A stretch of DNA of 64,000 nt from an uncultured Desulfobulbus sp. (GCF_963664075.1 NZ_OY760916.1:1490001-1554000); one strand, 5' to 3'; positions 28,501 to 36,552 are shown, counted from the first letter of the stretch. Notes: generated by a model from the letters alone, not told the origin. Numbers and translations: made by a program.

Positions 28501-29329
28501 ATCGGCTCCGGGTGCTTGTGGGACCGGGGTTGGCCTGGCCCTGGATGCCTCGGCCTGGAATGATGAGGAGGATCTTGCCGAGACCTATATCAACTGGTCG
28601 GGTTTTGCCTATGGCTCGGATAAGGTCGGTACGGGGGAACGCATCACCGGCATGGAAGCCCAACAGGTTTTTGCCAAGCAACTCAAAGGGCTCAATGTCA
28701 CCTATATGCGCCAGTACTCGCCTGAGTATGATCCCGTTGACTGCAGCTGTTATACCGGCTGCCTGGGAGGTATGTCGGTTGCGGCCAAGGCCGTCAGCGG
28801 CAAAAGAGCGCGGATCTATTTTGCCGATAAAAACACCGTTGATGATCATTCGGTACGGGACTTTCAAGAAGACCTGGAGGCCTCGGTAACCAGTAAACTG
28901 CTCAATGCACACTGGATCACTGATCGGCAGGAGGAGGGATATCAAGGGGCGGGCGAGGTTGCAAGCCGGGTCAACACCCTCTTTAAATGGAGTGCGACCA
29001 CAGGTTCTGTCGCTCCCTGGGTCTTTGACCGTGTGGTCTCCACCTACATTGAAGACCAGGAAAAACTGGAATGGCTCCGCCGTGAAAACCCTTACGGGCT
29101 TGAAGAGATGACCAGGAGGCTGTTGGAGGCCCAGAGTCGTGGCCTCTGGACTCCCGCCGAAGATATTTTGCAGGCTGTGCAGGAGGCCGCACTCCTGATC
29201 GAGGGCGATATGGAAGAGCAGATCGGTGAGGTGCGTGAAGAGTTTCAGGGATCCAAGGTCGAAGTCATGACCGCAGCTGATGTGGAGAAATGGCAACCCA
29301 AATGGAAAATTGAGCGGACGGACAGGTGA
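25544..29329 (+). CDS. Divergent CobN/BchH-family chelatase large subunit (third copy)
   Basis: The 1261-aa product is full length and collinear with CobN but differs at the core: FGAHGALEFLPGKQVG around A544-H545-G546 in place of GKHGSLEWLPGK, and DIPGEGLVAKRR in place of NDPGEGTQAKRR. The LEF-PGKQVG form recalls magnesium chelatase ChlH/BchH, from memory. The first 150 residues are also unlike the other copies, and the C-terminal KWIKGM motif is replaced by HWITDRQEEGYQGA. The cysteines GCYGAKCNGEVC near residue 510 are specific to this copy. It follows the amidase and is followed by DUF4198, ferredoxin and double-cubane genes. Its metal and substrate may differ from the others. Confidence 0.85.
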   Translation: MKIVFLHGMMFQAQTWSRAAAVLKEDGIEIEFFAQQGKTQEAIEHLRGGQVDCCIAQMFRDMPGYDELVSAAMELPCRIGLGVQAELEFSSFTQEQTREFTRYLQQVSLTNFINGIRFLAAAMGQNIAYDPPAAVQTCGIYHPEQSELFAESATYLGWQKKRQEGLGEDRPLIALLCYYGQIVEQNQAEIDALIFALEDHGIRPLCIVTEGMTESSLPLSERYPWMRVVQEAAPQLLLNLLAGRLLARSEDVELLKKLNLPIVQMLRLYQQSPEQWREDVNGVGSGAQSMVFSLTQPEMAGVIEPTAIAATVSERDPQTGLLIRRYHPLPEQIEHLCLRLLRWLRLQLLANKDKRLTIVLHNNPCKGVEATLGLAAGLDTFASLGLFIQRLREAGYDTGEAPEEGKALLETLLFKKAISEFRWTTTDEIVGKGGVLHYTHEQEYQKILNQLPPYARERIESDWGPFPGEGMVYTDQGRDSLLVTGLKFGNLQIIVQPKRGCYGAKCNGEVCRILHDPHLSPPPHWLVTYAYIRESSDAVLHFGAHGALEFLPGKQVGLSPGCFPEISLGDLPNIYLYIHDIPGEGLVAKRRARAVMVDHLSPVQRPAPAESQSLELESLLDQYQKACLNAEEDRRKKLARQMLPLMQAMGGIEVDFAGSLESREFSQAVDLLARRIARSKRILAPTGPHLLSTAPNTQGIATMLTTILGTPPEGIPNLAEIAAFAPSGSANEHTAVTQVIEQLLRQEDGAPLDQRLARLKSWCTEISSRIDACTQEIPQLLRALDGAFIEPGLSGSLALGKTDTLPTGRNFFTSDIAAMPTRVAWEVGQELADNLLRKYMEDEGAFPESVGISLWSIDAFKSDGEVFSQALALMGMQPIWLTSGRVCGIEPIPLDALTLILNDQSVVSRPRVDVLIQTSSILRDMVPHFADLLDEAAVMAGNLDEPPERNAIRKHTQQQLSELREELGESLSEEALARMASFRVFSSAPGACGTGVGLALDASAWNDEEDLAETYINWSGFAYGSDKVGTGERITGMEAQQVFAKQLKGLNVTYMRQYSPEYDPVDCSCYTGCLGGMSVAAKAVSGKRARIYFADKNTVDDHSVRDFQEDLEASVTSKLLNAHWITDRQEEGYQGAGEVASRVNTLFKWSATTGSVAPWVFDRVVSTYIEDQEKLEWLRRENPYGLEEMTRRLLEAQSRGLWTPAEDILQAVQEAALLIEGDMEEQIGEVREEFQGSKVEVMTAADVEKWQPKWKIERTDR

Positions 29330-29373
29330 GTCCACCTGCCTGTATGCATCTCAAAGAAACAAGGAGTTTTCGC

Positions 29374-30156
29374 ATGAAGAGAAGTGTTTGTGTTTGTCGG
29401 TATCTGCTGATTTGTCTGGTGCTCTTTGGAGTCTCCCTTGCCCAGGCCCATTACCTCTGGCTCAATGTCGATCAGTACAATCCCCCGGAGAAGAGTGTGC
29501 CCCTTTTTTCGGTGGGCTGGGGGCATCATTTCTACAATCCGGTTGGCGATATTCTCACCCAGCCAGAAGTCCTTAAAAGGGTAGAGCTGATCAACCCCGC
29601 AGGCCAAGCCAGCGAGCTGAAGATTGTCAATGGTTTTCAGTACCAGGCGTCCACGCAGTACGCAACCGGTACCTACCTGGCTACGGTTGCGCTGAAAGAA
29701 CGTTTTTCCACTAAAACCGATGCAGGATATCTGGCTCAGCCCAAAACCGGACTGGATAATGTGATTTCTTCCCGTTACCTGGGGATGTACGGCAAGGCCA
29801 TTATCAATGTGGGGGAAGGGGAGGAAAACCGTGCGTTTTCTCAACCGGTTGGGACAGCTCTGGAAATCGTGCCGCAGGACAACCCCGCCAGTCTCAAAGT
29901 GGGGGAGTATTTTCGTTTTACCCTGCTTTATCAGGGCAAACCTCTGGCCGAGGAAATCAAGGCTACCTACGCAGGGTTTAGCCCACATAACGCCTGGCCC
30001 TATACCTGCCGAACCAATAGAAAAGGAGAGGGGGTTTTACGCATTCTGAATCCGGGTATCTGGGTTATTAAGGTAAATCATCGAGCCCCGTATAAGAATC
30101 CAGAAGAGGCAGATGAATATTCGTACACCGCCTCTCTAAGTTTTGAAATTCGCTGA
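29374..30156 (+). CDS. Secreted DUF4198-family protein
   Basis: The 260-aa product starts at ATG 29374 with AAGGAG upstream. A signal peptide is cut after AQA, leaving a mature N-terminus HYLWLNVDQYNPP. A long beta-rich body follows, with a C-terminal Ig-like segment (GEYFRFTLLYQGKPL onward). DUF4198 proteins occur with nickel and cobalt transport genes and have an N-terminal histidine like the mature end here. It follows CobN directly and precedes a related exported protein. Metal binding in the periplasm is plausible but not shown. Confidence 0.75.
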   Translation: MKRSVCVCRYLLICLVLFGVSLAQAHYLWLNVDQYNPPEKSVPLFSVGWGHHFYNPVGDILTQPEVLKRVELINPAGQASELKIVNGFQYQASTQYATGTYLATVALKERFSTKTDAGYLAQPKTGLDNVISSRYLGMYGKAIINVGEGEENRAFSQPVGTALEIVPQDNPASLKVGEYFRFTLLYQGKPLAEEIKATYAGFSPHNAWPYTCRTNRKGEGVLRILNPGIWVIKVNHRAPYKNPEEADEYSYTASLSFEIR

Positions 30157-30167
30157 GCAGGACGAAG

Positions 30168-31196
30168 GTGAGCATCATGGGTGTATGGCCTCGTTTTGTC
30201 CTCTCTGTCCAAGTGTTTTTGCTTTTCCTCGCTTCCCCGCTTTGGGCTGAGCAAGCCCCGCATATTTGGTCCTGGGTTTTGGAGAATGAACCGCTCTATG
30301 TCTACCGTTACAATCTGGATAATCTCAACTGGCGCCAGATACGAGAAGAACGCAGTCAGCGCAGTGAAATACAGGAAAAGCCAAAGCATCTCATACTGCT
30401 GCAAAATGGAGCAACGGAGTTGCTGTCACCCAAGAGCGGTGAGAACAGACCGATCCCTGCAGGAACAGTCCTCATCAAAGACCCGGACGGTAAAACCCAG
30501 ACGGTGGCGCTCTCCCCATCAAGCAGTGAGCTGGTTCTTCCTGAGAACCAGGAACTTAACGGCCGTTATTTGGTCGGTGCTCATTTCAGTGTTTCCCAAA
30601 CAAACACTGGGGGCACCAGCCAAGATATTCACCTCTATCCCAAAACCATTGTCGGCCATTATAAAAGTGGCGGACGCCCCGGTTCCTTCCCCGCCTTTTT
30701 TTTCGATGATCCCCGCATTGCTCTGGAGATCGGCTCGGCACGGAATCCTGCACGTTATCGTATGGGCGGCAGTTATCAGCGGCCCCATGAAACCTATGAC
30801 ATGGAGGTCCGTTTTAAGGGCAGCCCTTTGGCAAACACCAGTGTTGAGGTCTATGCCCAGGGCAGCAAGTGGCATCGAGCGTATCAGACCGATGCTTCCG
30901 GTCAATTTCAGGTGACGCCCTTTGACGACCGGTCGCAGGATCTGCACTATGAAAAACTGCTCTATGTGGTGCAATTTGAAGATGCAAAGACCCAGGATCT
31001 CCATGTCGCGACCCTGCCCATGATTATTTTTCGAAATCGCCCAGAATGGACCAGCCATCTCTGGGGGTATAGCTTCTGGGCCATAGCAGGTTTGCTGGGC
31101 ACAGCGCTTATTGTTGTTGCGAGTCTGTTTCGCCACCAGCGCAGGCGTGCGCAGGCATTGGTTTGTTTTGAGCAGTGCCGTGTGAAGGAGGACTAG
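30168..31196 (+). CDS. Exported protein with C-terminal membrane anchor, DUF4198-like context
   Basis: The 342-aa product has an N-terminal signal peptide cut near WAEQ, a beta-rich body, and one transmembrane helix near residues 300-322 followed by RHQRRR as a cytoplasmic stop-transfer. The GTG at 30168 and the ATG at 30177 are both possible starts. The topology resembles metal-uptake partners that pair a DUF4198 protein with a membrane-anchored one. It sits between such a protein and a membrane ferredoxin. No specific family recognised. Confidence 0.6.
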   Translation: MSIMGVWPRFVLSVQVFLLFLASPLWAEQAPHIWSWVLENEPLYVYRYNLDNLNWRQIREERSQRSEIQEKPKHLILLQNGATELLSPKSGENRPIPAGTVLIKDPDGKTQTVALSPSSSELVLPENQELNGRYLVGAHFSVSQTNTGGTSQDIHLYPKTIVGHYKSGGRPGSFPAFFFDDPRIALEIGSARNPARYRMGGSYQRPHETYDMEVRFKGSPLANTSVEVYAQGSKWHRAYQTDASGQFQVTPFDDRSQDLHYEKLLYVVQFEDAKTQDLHVATLPMIIFRNRPEWTSHLWGYSFWAIAGLLGTALIVVASLFRHQRRRAQALVCFEQCRVKED

Positions 31197-31199
31197 GCC

Positions 31200-32162
31200 G
31201 TGCGTATTGGCATACTTCGTTGGCTGATCCTCTCACTTGCCTTTGGCCTGCTGCTCTTTGGAGCCTGCGCGGGCCTGCATTTGGGATCAATCTTGCCCAC
31301 CTTTTCCTGTTGTTTTGTCCCTACCAGGGCCGGAACATGCTTCTTTCTGCCGTTGCAGCTCAGCCTCGGGAGTTGTACCTGGCCGGATATGCTCCTTTTT
31401 TTTGAACGATTGTTTTGGTTCAGCCTGCTCGTTCTCCTCATTGGCAGGGCCTGGTGCGGCTGGATCTGTCCTTTGGGATTTTTTCAGGATCTGCTGGACG
31501 GGCTTCGCCGTGCCGTTGGACTGGGCTATGCACGTTTTAGCGCCAAGTGGCGGGCTCGCCTTGGCTGGGTGAAATGGATTTTTCTGGGAGTCGCACTCCT
31601 CATCCCGATCTGGGGCGCCTTTCCGGTGCTGTTTGCACCGGTGGCCCTTGATCTGAATATTCCTTTCTGTCAGCTCTGTCCGGGAAAATACCTCCTGCCC
31701 CTGATCACCTTCTCCCGGGACCGTATACTGGTGGATTTTGAATCCACCACCAGAATGGTGATGTCGTCCCTGGGCCTCCTGTTCTCAGTGATGGTGATCA
31801 TCGGTGCCTTTGTCAAACGCAGATTCTGGTGTCCCTACTGCCCCCTTGGCCTGATGATGTCCTGGTATCGGAGGTGGAGCCTCTTGAAACTCAAAAAGGA
31901 TGACGCCACCTGCACCCACTGTCAGGTCTGTGCCAATGTCTGCCCCATGGATATCGAGGAGGTGTTTCTTTCCCGAGGGCGGGTAGACGTCACCTTTTCT
32001 GATTGTATCCTCTGTCTCAAATGTATTGAGCACTGCCCTGAAGATAATGCCCTCCGCGCGGATTTTTTCGGGAAAACGCTCTATCGATCCACTGCACACA
32101 GTTTTTTCAACCATCCAGCCCTGGTGTCATCAGAGAAGCAAAGGGAGAAGACCCATGAATAA
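31200..32162 (+). CDS. NapH/CcoG-like membrane 4Fe-4S protein
   Basis: The 320-aa product starts at GTG with AAGGAGGA upstream. It has about five transmembrane helices, membrane-proximal CGWICPLG near residue 84 and CPYCPLG near 212, typical of NapH-like quinol-linked proteins, then two C-terminal 4Fe-4S motifs CTHCQVCANVCPMD and CILCLKCIEHCPE. Such proteins pass electrons from the quinone pool or a membrane donor to soluble ferredoxin-type partners. It lies immediately before the double-cubane protein and overlaps it by eight bases, so it is a candidate electron donor to that reductase. Confidence 0.82.
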   Translation: MRIGILRWLILSLAFGLLLFGACAGLHLGSILPTFSCCFVPTRAGTCFFLPLQLSLGSCTWPDMLLFFERLFWFSLLVLLIGRAWCGWICPLGFFQDLLDGLRRAVGLGYARFSAKWRARLGWVKWIFLGVALLIPIWGAFPVLFAPVALDLNIPFCQLCPGKYLLPLITFSRDRILVDFESTTRMVMSSLGLLFSVMVIIGAFVKRRFWCPYCPLGLMMSWYRRWSLLKLKKDDATCTHCQVCANVCPMDIEEVFLSRGRVDVTFSDCILCLKCIEHCPEDNALRADFFGKTLYRSTAHSFFNHPALVSSEKQREKTHE

Positions 32163-33528
32163 ACCCGTAGAGTCAAAGGCGTCCAGCCGCCAGCTGAGAC
32201 AGATCAGCCGAGAAGCCGGGCGGCAACTGGCAGCCGTACGGGAGTTGGAGGATTCTCCCCGAGCCTTGGAACCCTTTCTTGAAACATTTGAACAGGTCTT
32301 TGTTGCCAATAAGCCCTTGTCGCTGCTGAAAAAAGATGGAGAGCCCAGGCCAGTTATCGGTATCTACTGTATTCTTGTGCCTGAAGAGCTGATTTACGCA
32401 GCCGGTGCCATTCCCTTACGACTCTGTGGCGGCTGCAGCTCCTCCTGTGCAGCGGGCGAGGAATGCATTCCCCGAGATGGATGTCCTCTGGCCAAGTCTT
32501 CTCTTGGCTTAACTGCACAGGCGGGGCTTGCTGTCTATGACCTCTGTGATCTGGTCATCATTCCCACCACCTGTGATGCGAAGCGCAAATTTGCCGAGGA
32601 ACTGTCACGTTTTCAAGAGGTGTGGATGCTTGAAGTGCCTCATCTCAAGGAATCGGAGATCTCCCAGCAGGCATGGGTGCAGCAGGTCATGGCTCTCAAG
32701 GATCGCTTGGAGGGCTTTATGCAGCAAGTCACTGGAAAACGCACAAAGATAACCCCAAAAAAACTTGGCCGGGCAATTCACGAGCAGGCCGCAGCCCAAA
32801 AAGAAACACGCAGGCTCCAGCAACTGCGAAGTTTGGATAGCTCGCTTCTCTGGGGCCGTCAAGCGCTTCTGGTCACCGGGGCCTATGGTTTTATGGAGGT
32901 CGGCGCCTGGACCCAGGCAATCAAAGCGCTCAACGACGAGTTGGAGACGCGCAGCAATTGCAGCCATCAGCCGGTCTGCCCTGCACAAACGCCGCGCCTG
33001 CTTATCGCGGGTAGCCCGGTTATCTTTCCCAACTGCAAACTGCCTAATCTCATCGAGGAGATGGGCGGAGTCGTGGTGATCGATGAATCCTGCGTGGGAG
33101 AGCGGATGCTTTACGACCCGGTGGGGCATCCCGAGCGAGATCTACGCTCGCAACTGATCGCCCTGGCCGCCCGCTACCTCATGCCTTGCATCTGCCCCAG
33201 CTTTGCACCCAACGAAGATCGGCTGGTTACCTTGAAGCGCATGATCAAAACCCATAAGGTCGATGGCGTGATCTATCATGTCCTCAAGGGCTGTGTGGTC
33301 TATGATTTCGAGGTGATGCGGGTGGAGCGGGCACTGAAGGAATTACATATTCCTGTGGTGCGAATTGAGACGGATTACTCGCCGGAGGATGTGGAGCAGC
33401 TGCGTACCCGTATTGAGGCGTTCATCGAGGTCCTCACTTTGAAAAAGGGAAAGGAAACGAACATATGCACATTATCTTTGCACAATTGCGAGCTCACGCA
33501 TAGCAGATCTGAGATACGAGAATTTTAA
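32155..33528 (+). CDS. 2-hydroxyacyl-CoA dehydratase/double-cubane cluster-like protein
   Basis: The 457-aa product starts at ATG 32155 with a GGAGAAG RBS. It is an HgdB/FldC/COG1775-type protein. The cysteine-rich segment GGCSSSCAAGEECIPRDGC lies near residue 95. Further landmarks are PTTCDAKRKF near 142, FPNCKLP, DESCVGERM near 312, CICPSF and the conserved LKGCVVYDF near 380. With only one such gene and one activase, and no CoA-transferase or second dehydratase subunit, it fits the single-subunit double-cubane type that reduces difficult substrates with ATP-energised electrons. In this operon a corrinoid, another tetrapyrrole or the metal ion itself could be the target. Which one is unknown. 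Confidence 0.78.
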   Translation: MNKPVESKASSRQLRQISREAGRQLAAVRELEDSPRALEPFLETFEQVFVANKPLSLLKKDGEPRPVIGIYCILVPEELIYAAGAIPLRLCGGCSSSCAAGEECIPRDGCPLAKSSLGLTAQAGLAVYDLCDLVIIPTTCDAKRKFAEELSRFQEVWMLEVPHLKESEISQQAWVQQVMALKDRLEGFMQQVTGKRTKITPKKLGRAIHEQAAAQKETRRLQQLRSLDSSLLWGRQALLVTGAYGFMEVGAWTQAIKALNDELETRSNCSHQPVCPAQTPRLLIAGSPVIFPNCKLPNLIEEMGGVVVIDESCVGERMLYDPVGHPERDLRSQLIALAARYLMPCICPSFAPNEDRLVTLKRMIKTHKVDGVIYHVLKGCVVYDFEVMRVERALKELHIPVVRIETDYSPEDVEQLRTRIEAFIEVLTLKKGKETNICTLSLHNCELTHSRSEIREF

Positions 33529-33636
33529 CACCAAAAGTGATGCATTATTCGAGGCCTTGTTGTTCGCGCCTCGCCATCAATCTGTCTCGGGGGAATGTCT
33601 CAGGTGGTGGCTATCTTTTCTATGATGCCTGCATCA

Positions 33637-33669
33637 GTGTCGCGGGCAAGGCCACGCTCCTACAGGAGG
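33637..33669 (+). repeat. REP-like extragenic palindrome
   Basis: A GC-rich hairpin, GCGGGC, AAG, GCCACGC, is followed by CTCCTACAGGAGG. It resembles the classic GCGGGCAAGCCCGCTCCTACA repeats of proteobacteria. It lies in the 260-base gap between the double-cubane gene and its activase. Confidence 0.4.
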
Positions 33670-33713
33670 AGTTGCAAATATTCGGAAGATTGGAATTTTT
33701 GTAAGTAGAGTAG

Positions 33714-33739
33714 GGTAGGCACGTAGTTTGTGCCCACCG
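33714..33739 (+). repeat. Second extragenic palindrome in the same gap
   Basis: GGTAGGCAC and GTGCCCACC flank GTAGTTT with one mismatch, forming a 9-bp hairpin. It lies 52 bases before the activase start and could be a terminator-like or mRNA-stabilising structure, but no T-run follows. Confidence 0.4.
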
Positions 33740-33790
33740 GTACTTCCCCTTAAATACCAAGATAGTACCTTTGATAGAAAGGAGAAAATC

Positions 33791-34576
33791 ATGAAATACT
33801 TCGCTGGCGTTGATGCCGGATCCACCTACGTCAAGGTGGCGGTTTTAAATCAGGACGGGGAGCTGGCCGGATATCAGCACCATGCCACCGGCATCGATGC
33901 CGCTGGCCATGCCCATACCATGCTCGACTCGATCATGGAAGGGCTCGGTAGCTCGACCGAGAATATTCAATCCATCATGGCCACTGGGTACAGTCGCCGG
34001 ATTATCGATGTGGCCCAGGATACCGTCACCGAGATTCGAGCCCATGCCGCAGGCGCCACCCTGACGGCGCCCACTGGCACTGCTATTCGTACGGTGATCG
34101 ATATCGGTGGTCAGGACTCCAAGGTGATTGTCCTGGGTGAGGAGGGAGAGACCGAAAATTTTGTGATGAACGATAAGTGCGCCGCAGGAACAGGGCGCTT
34201 TCTCGAGTCTTTGGCCCGTGTGCTTGAACTGGAGGTCAGTGAACTTGGCCCCCTCTCCCTGGAATCCACAGCTCCGGCTGCGATCAACTCCACCTGCGTT
34301 GTTTTTGCCGAGTCTGAAGTCATCTCCCTGGTGGCACGGAAAAAGCCTCGCAGGGATATTGTGGCGGGTATACATGAGTCGCTGGCCAAACGTATTGGTG
34401 CCATGGCCAGAAAGGCGCGGTGTGCATCAGATATCCTGCTCACCGGCGGGGGAGGCCTCAATCCAGGGATTGTCCAGGCGCTTGAGGATGAACTGATGAC
34501 AGATATTCACCTACCCCTGCACCCTCAGCTCAACGGCGCTATCGGTGCTGCCCGTATAGCCCTTAATCAGAGCTGA
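33791..34576 (+). CDS. ATP-dependent activase of the HgdC/BadF/BzdG family
   Basis: The 261-aa product starts at ATG 33791 (GAAAGGAG RBS). It has the ASKHA ATPase motifs GVDAGSTYVKVAV at the N-terminus, DIGGQDSKV near 103 and a C-terminal LTGGGGLNPG. The two cluster cysteines expected for a 4Fe-4S bridging the dimer are C130 (NDKCAAGTGRFLE) and C169 (STCVVFAESE). It hydrolyses ATP to push a single electron at very low potential to its partner, here the protein at 32155. The 263-base gap between the partners carries palindromes. Confidence 0.9.
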   Translation: MKYFAGVDAGSTYVKVAVLNQDGELAGYQHHATGIDAAGHAHTMLDSIMEGLGSSTENIQSIMATGYSRRIIDVAQDTVTEIRAHAAGATLTAPTGTAIRTVIDIGGQDSKVIVLGEEGETENFVMNDKCAAGTGRFLESLARVLELEVSELGPLSLESTAPAAINSTCVVFAESEVISLVARKKPRRDIVAGIHESLAKRIGAMARKARCASDILLTGGGGLNPGIVQALEDELMTDIHLPLHPQLNGAIGAARIALNQS

Positions 34577-34579
34577 TTG

Positions 34580-35203
34580 ATGAACGGAGTTGAACTCACC
34601 GGGACCGGGCTGCTTCTCGGTCTTGCCAATGGGCCCGCCTGCCTTTTGACCTGTACCCCAGCCGTGTTGCCGGCATTTATTTCCAGAGCAACAGCTGGCG
34701 CTCAAAAACAGTTTGCCTGGCCCATACTGGGCAGACTGCTGGGCGGAAGGCTTCTGGCCTATCTGTTGGTTGGTCTGCTTGCAGGGATGAGCGGTCGTTC
34801 CCTGGCTACAGTCAGTGGAATACTTGCCCCTTGGATGGATCTGCTGCTCGCCCTTTTTCTCTTTGCCCACGGAGCAGGTCTGATTCAGCGTTTTCCATGC
34901 TGTTCTCTTCCATGTGGAGACCGATGGCGGGGCTCACCTTTTCTCATGGGCCTGTTGACCGGATTCTCCCTCTGCCCCCCCTTTCTTATGGCGCTTACCC
35001 TGGTCTGGGCACAGGGCGCAGGCCCTGGAGTGGCAGCTATCTTTTTTCTGGCCTTTTTTGTTGGGACTTCGATCTATCTGCTCCCTCTGGGATTTGGAGG
35101 CTATCTGGCACAGAGTCAGTTGTTTGTGCGTCTGGCCAAGGTCCTTGCCCTGATGGCGGCGGTATTCTTCCTTCTTCAGTGTATCAAAGCGGCTATATCA
35201 TGA
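34580..35203 (+). CDS. CcdA/DsbD- or UreH-like membrane protein
   Basis: The 207-aa product has about six transmembrane helices, with GLANGPACLLTCTPAVLPA near the start and GFSLCPPFLMALTLVWAQG in the middle. Paired Pro/Cys helices like these are seen in CcdA/DsbD thiol-electron carriers and in the sulfite-exporter/UreH-like metal transporters. Cysteines CLLTC and CPP lie at equivalent places in both halves. A TTG three bases earlier could also start translation. It follows the activase by three bases. Either thiol transfer across the membrane or metal transport is possible. Confidence 0.65.
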   Translation: MNGVELTGTGLLLGLANGPACLLTCTPAVLPAFISRATAGAQKQFAWPILGRLLGGRLLAYLLVGLLAGMSGRSLATVSGILAPWMDLLLALFLFAHGAGLIQRFPCCSLPCGDRWRGSPFLMGLLTGFSLCPPFLMALTLVWAQGAGPGVAAIFFLAFFVGTSIYLLPLGFGGYLAQSQLFVRLAKVLALMAAVFFLLQCIKAAIS

Positions 35204-35213
35204 GATCACGGTC

Positions 35214-36218
35214 ATGATGGAAATTCTTGCACTGGTGGGGACGGTGGCTGGCCAGGTCGGCCACCAGGCCATGCAGTTTCTTCCATTTTCCTTTCTCGCT
35301 CTGATCCTCACTGATCTGTTGTTTCGTTACGGATTGCTTGCCAGGCTTGAGCCGCTTGGTGCACCGCTGACGCGCATCTCCCGTCTGCCGCAACTCAGCA
35401 CCCTGACTCTGATCGCTGCCCTTGGCTCTGTCCTTGCCGCGAACACCATGCTGGTCAGTTATCGCCAGGAAGGTCATCTTAACGATAAGGAGATGGTGCT
35501 CTCTTCCCTGCTGAATTCGACTCCAGCCTACCTGAAAGAATTGTTGACCTTCCATTTTCCTGTGATCTTTCCCCTGCTTGGTCCCTGGGTGGGCAGCATC
35601 TATCTGGCCACCTTCTGCCTGGCAGGAGGGATAAAGCTTCTGCTCGTCGTGATTGCCGGCCAAGTATTGCTCGAAAGGAAGGTTGAGAAGAAAAGGGGCA
35701 TCGACAATTTCTCCCAAGAGATGGGCTGTGCACCCCAAAAAGGAACTGGGCAAAGAACCAACGAATCCTTTCTGCGGGTTGTCGGAGCGAGTCTGCGTAA
35801 GCAGAGCCGACTTTTTCTGCGGATCATGACCTACAGTCTGGGCATGATGTTTCTCGTCTTCATGGGGCTTGAGCTAGGGCTTTTTCAGTGGACCGAAACC
35901 CTGATTGGACCGATGGCACGGCACCTGGGATTACCCAGCATTGTCTTAGGTCCCTTGGGTGTCTACGCGGTCAGTCCTTTGGCTGGCATTTCATCCATGG
36001 CTGCCCTCTTGAGTCATCAGCAGATTACAGGGGAGCAGGCCATCGTGGCGCTGATGATCGGTGGTTTAGTGATGGCGCCGATCATATATCTGCGCTCCAT
36101 GGTTCCCAATTATGTTGGGCTTTTTGGTCTGCGCATGGGCATGTTGATCGTGCTGCTCTCGCTTTGCTGTGCCCTGAGCGCACGTCTGTTGGTCCTACTA
36201 TTAGTTATAGTTATATAA
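35214..36218 (+). CDS. Gate-domain (nucleoside-recognition-like) membrane protein
   Basis: The 334-aa product has about eight to nine transmembrane helices and two similar halves, as in gate/nucleoside-recognition domain proteins found in spore maturation, FeoB and nucleoside carriers. A basic, cysteine-containing cytoplasmic loop lies around residues 145-190. It closes the run that begins at 25544. The substrate is unknown; the operon suggests a metal or tetrapyrrole. Confidence 0.65.
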   Translation: MMEILALVGTVAGQVGHQAMQFLPFSFLALILTDLLFRYGLLARLEPLGAPLTRISRLPQLSTLTLIAALGSVLAANTMLVSYRQEGHLNDKEMVLSSLLNSTPAYLKELLTFHFPVIFPLLGPWVGSIYLATFCLAGGIKLLLVVIAGQVLLERKVEKKRGIDNFSQEMGCAPQKGTGQRTNESFLRVVGASLRKQSRLFLRIMTYSLGMMFLVFMGLELGLFQWTETLIGPMARHLGLPSIVLGPLGVYAVSPLAGISSMAALLSHQQITGEQAIVALMIGGLVMAPIIYLRSMVPNYVGLFGLRMGMLIVLLSLCCALSARLLVLLLVIVI

Positions 36219-36282
36219 AATATGTACTATCCCAAAGTAGAGATTTTACTGGCTATCATATTGATTTTTAGAGGGAATTAAA

Positions 36283-36471
36283 ATGTTAAAAAAATTTATT
36301 AAGGTATATTTTTTGTTTTTATTTTGCTTGGTTACTTTAACCAGCGCATATGCTTCTTCTTACAGGTCGACCATTGAGGAAGTGAACTCTGAGTATTCCT
36401 ATAGATACGGTGAGGTTCAAGGGTATGCTTCTACGGTTGATTATTGGTATGTCGAGTTAGAACAGGAATAG
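36283..36471 (+). CDS. Small secreted tyrosine-rich peptide
   Basis: The 62-aa product starts at ATG 36283 after GAGGG. A strong signal peptide (residues 1-24, LVTLTSAYA before the cut) leaves a mature peptide of 38 residues containing seven tyrosines and one tryptophan and several acidic residues (EEVNSEY, YRYGEVQGY, DYWYVELEQE). The region is much more AT-rich than its neighbours. No family recognised. It could be a peptide substrate for the radical SAM protein or a periplasmic accessory, but distance and lack of repeats make that weak. Confidence 0.55.
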   Translation: MLKKFIKVYFLFLFCLVTLTSAYASSYRSTIEEVNSEYSYRYGEVQGYASTVDYWYVELEQE

Positions 36472-36496
36472 GGTTTCATCAGATCCTATACCTGAG

Positions 36497-36552
36497 CCCA
36501 CGACAGGATTACTTTTTGCCTGTGGACTTGTAGGTATTTTTTTTTTCGAAAA
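36497..36552 (+). terminator. Weak terminator after the tyrosine-rich peptide
   Basis: CCACGACAGG pairs imperfectly with CCTGTGG and a run of about ten T residues ends the segment at 36552. It separates this gene from the next cobN, whose own promoter I cannot place with confidence. Confidence 0.35.
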
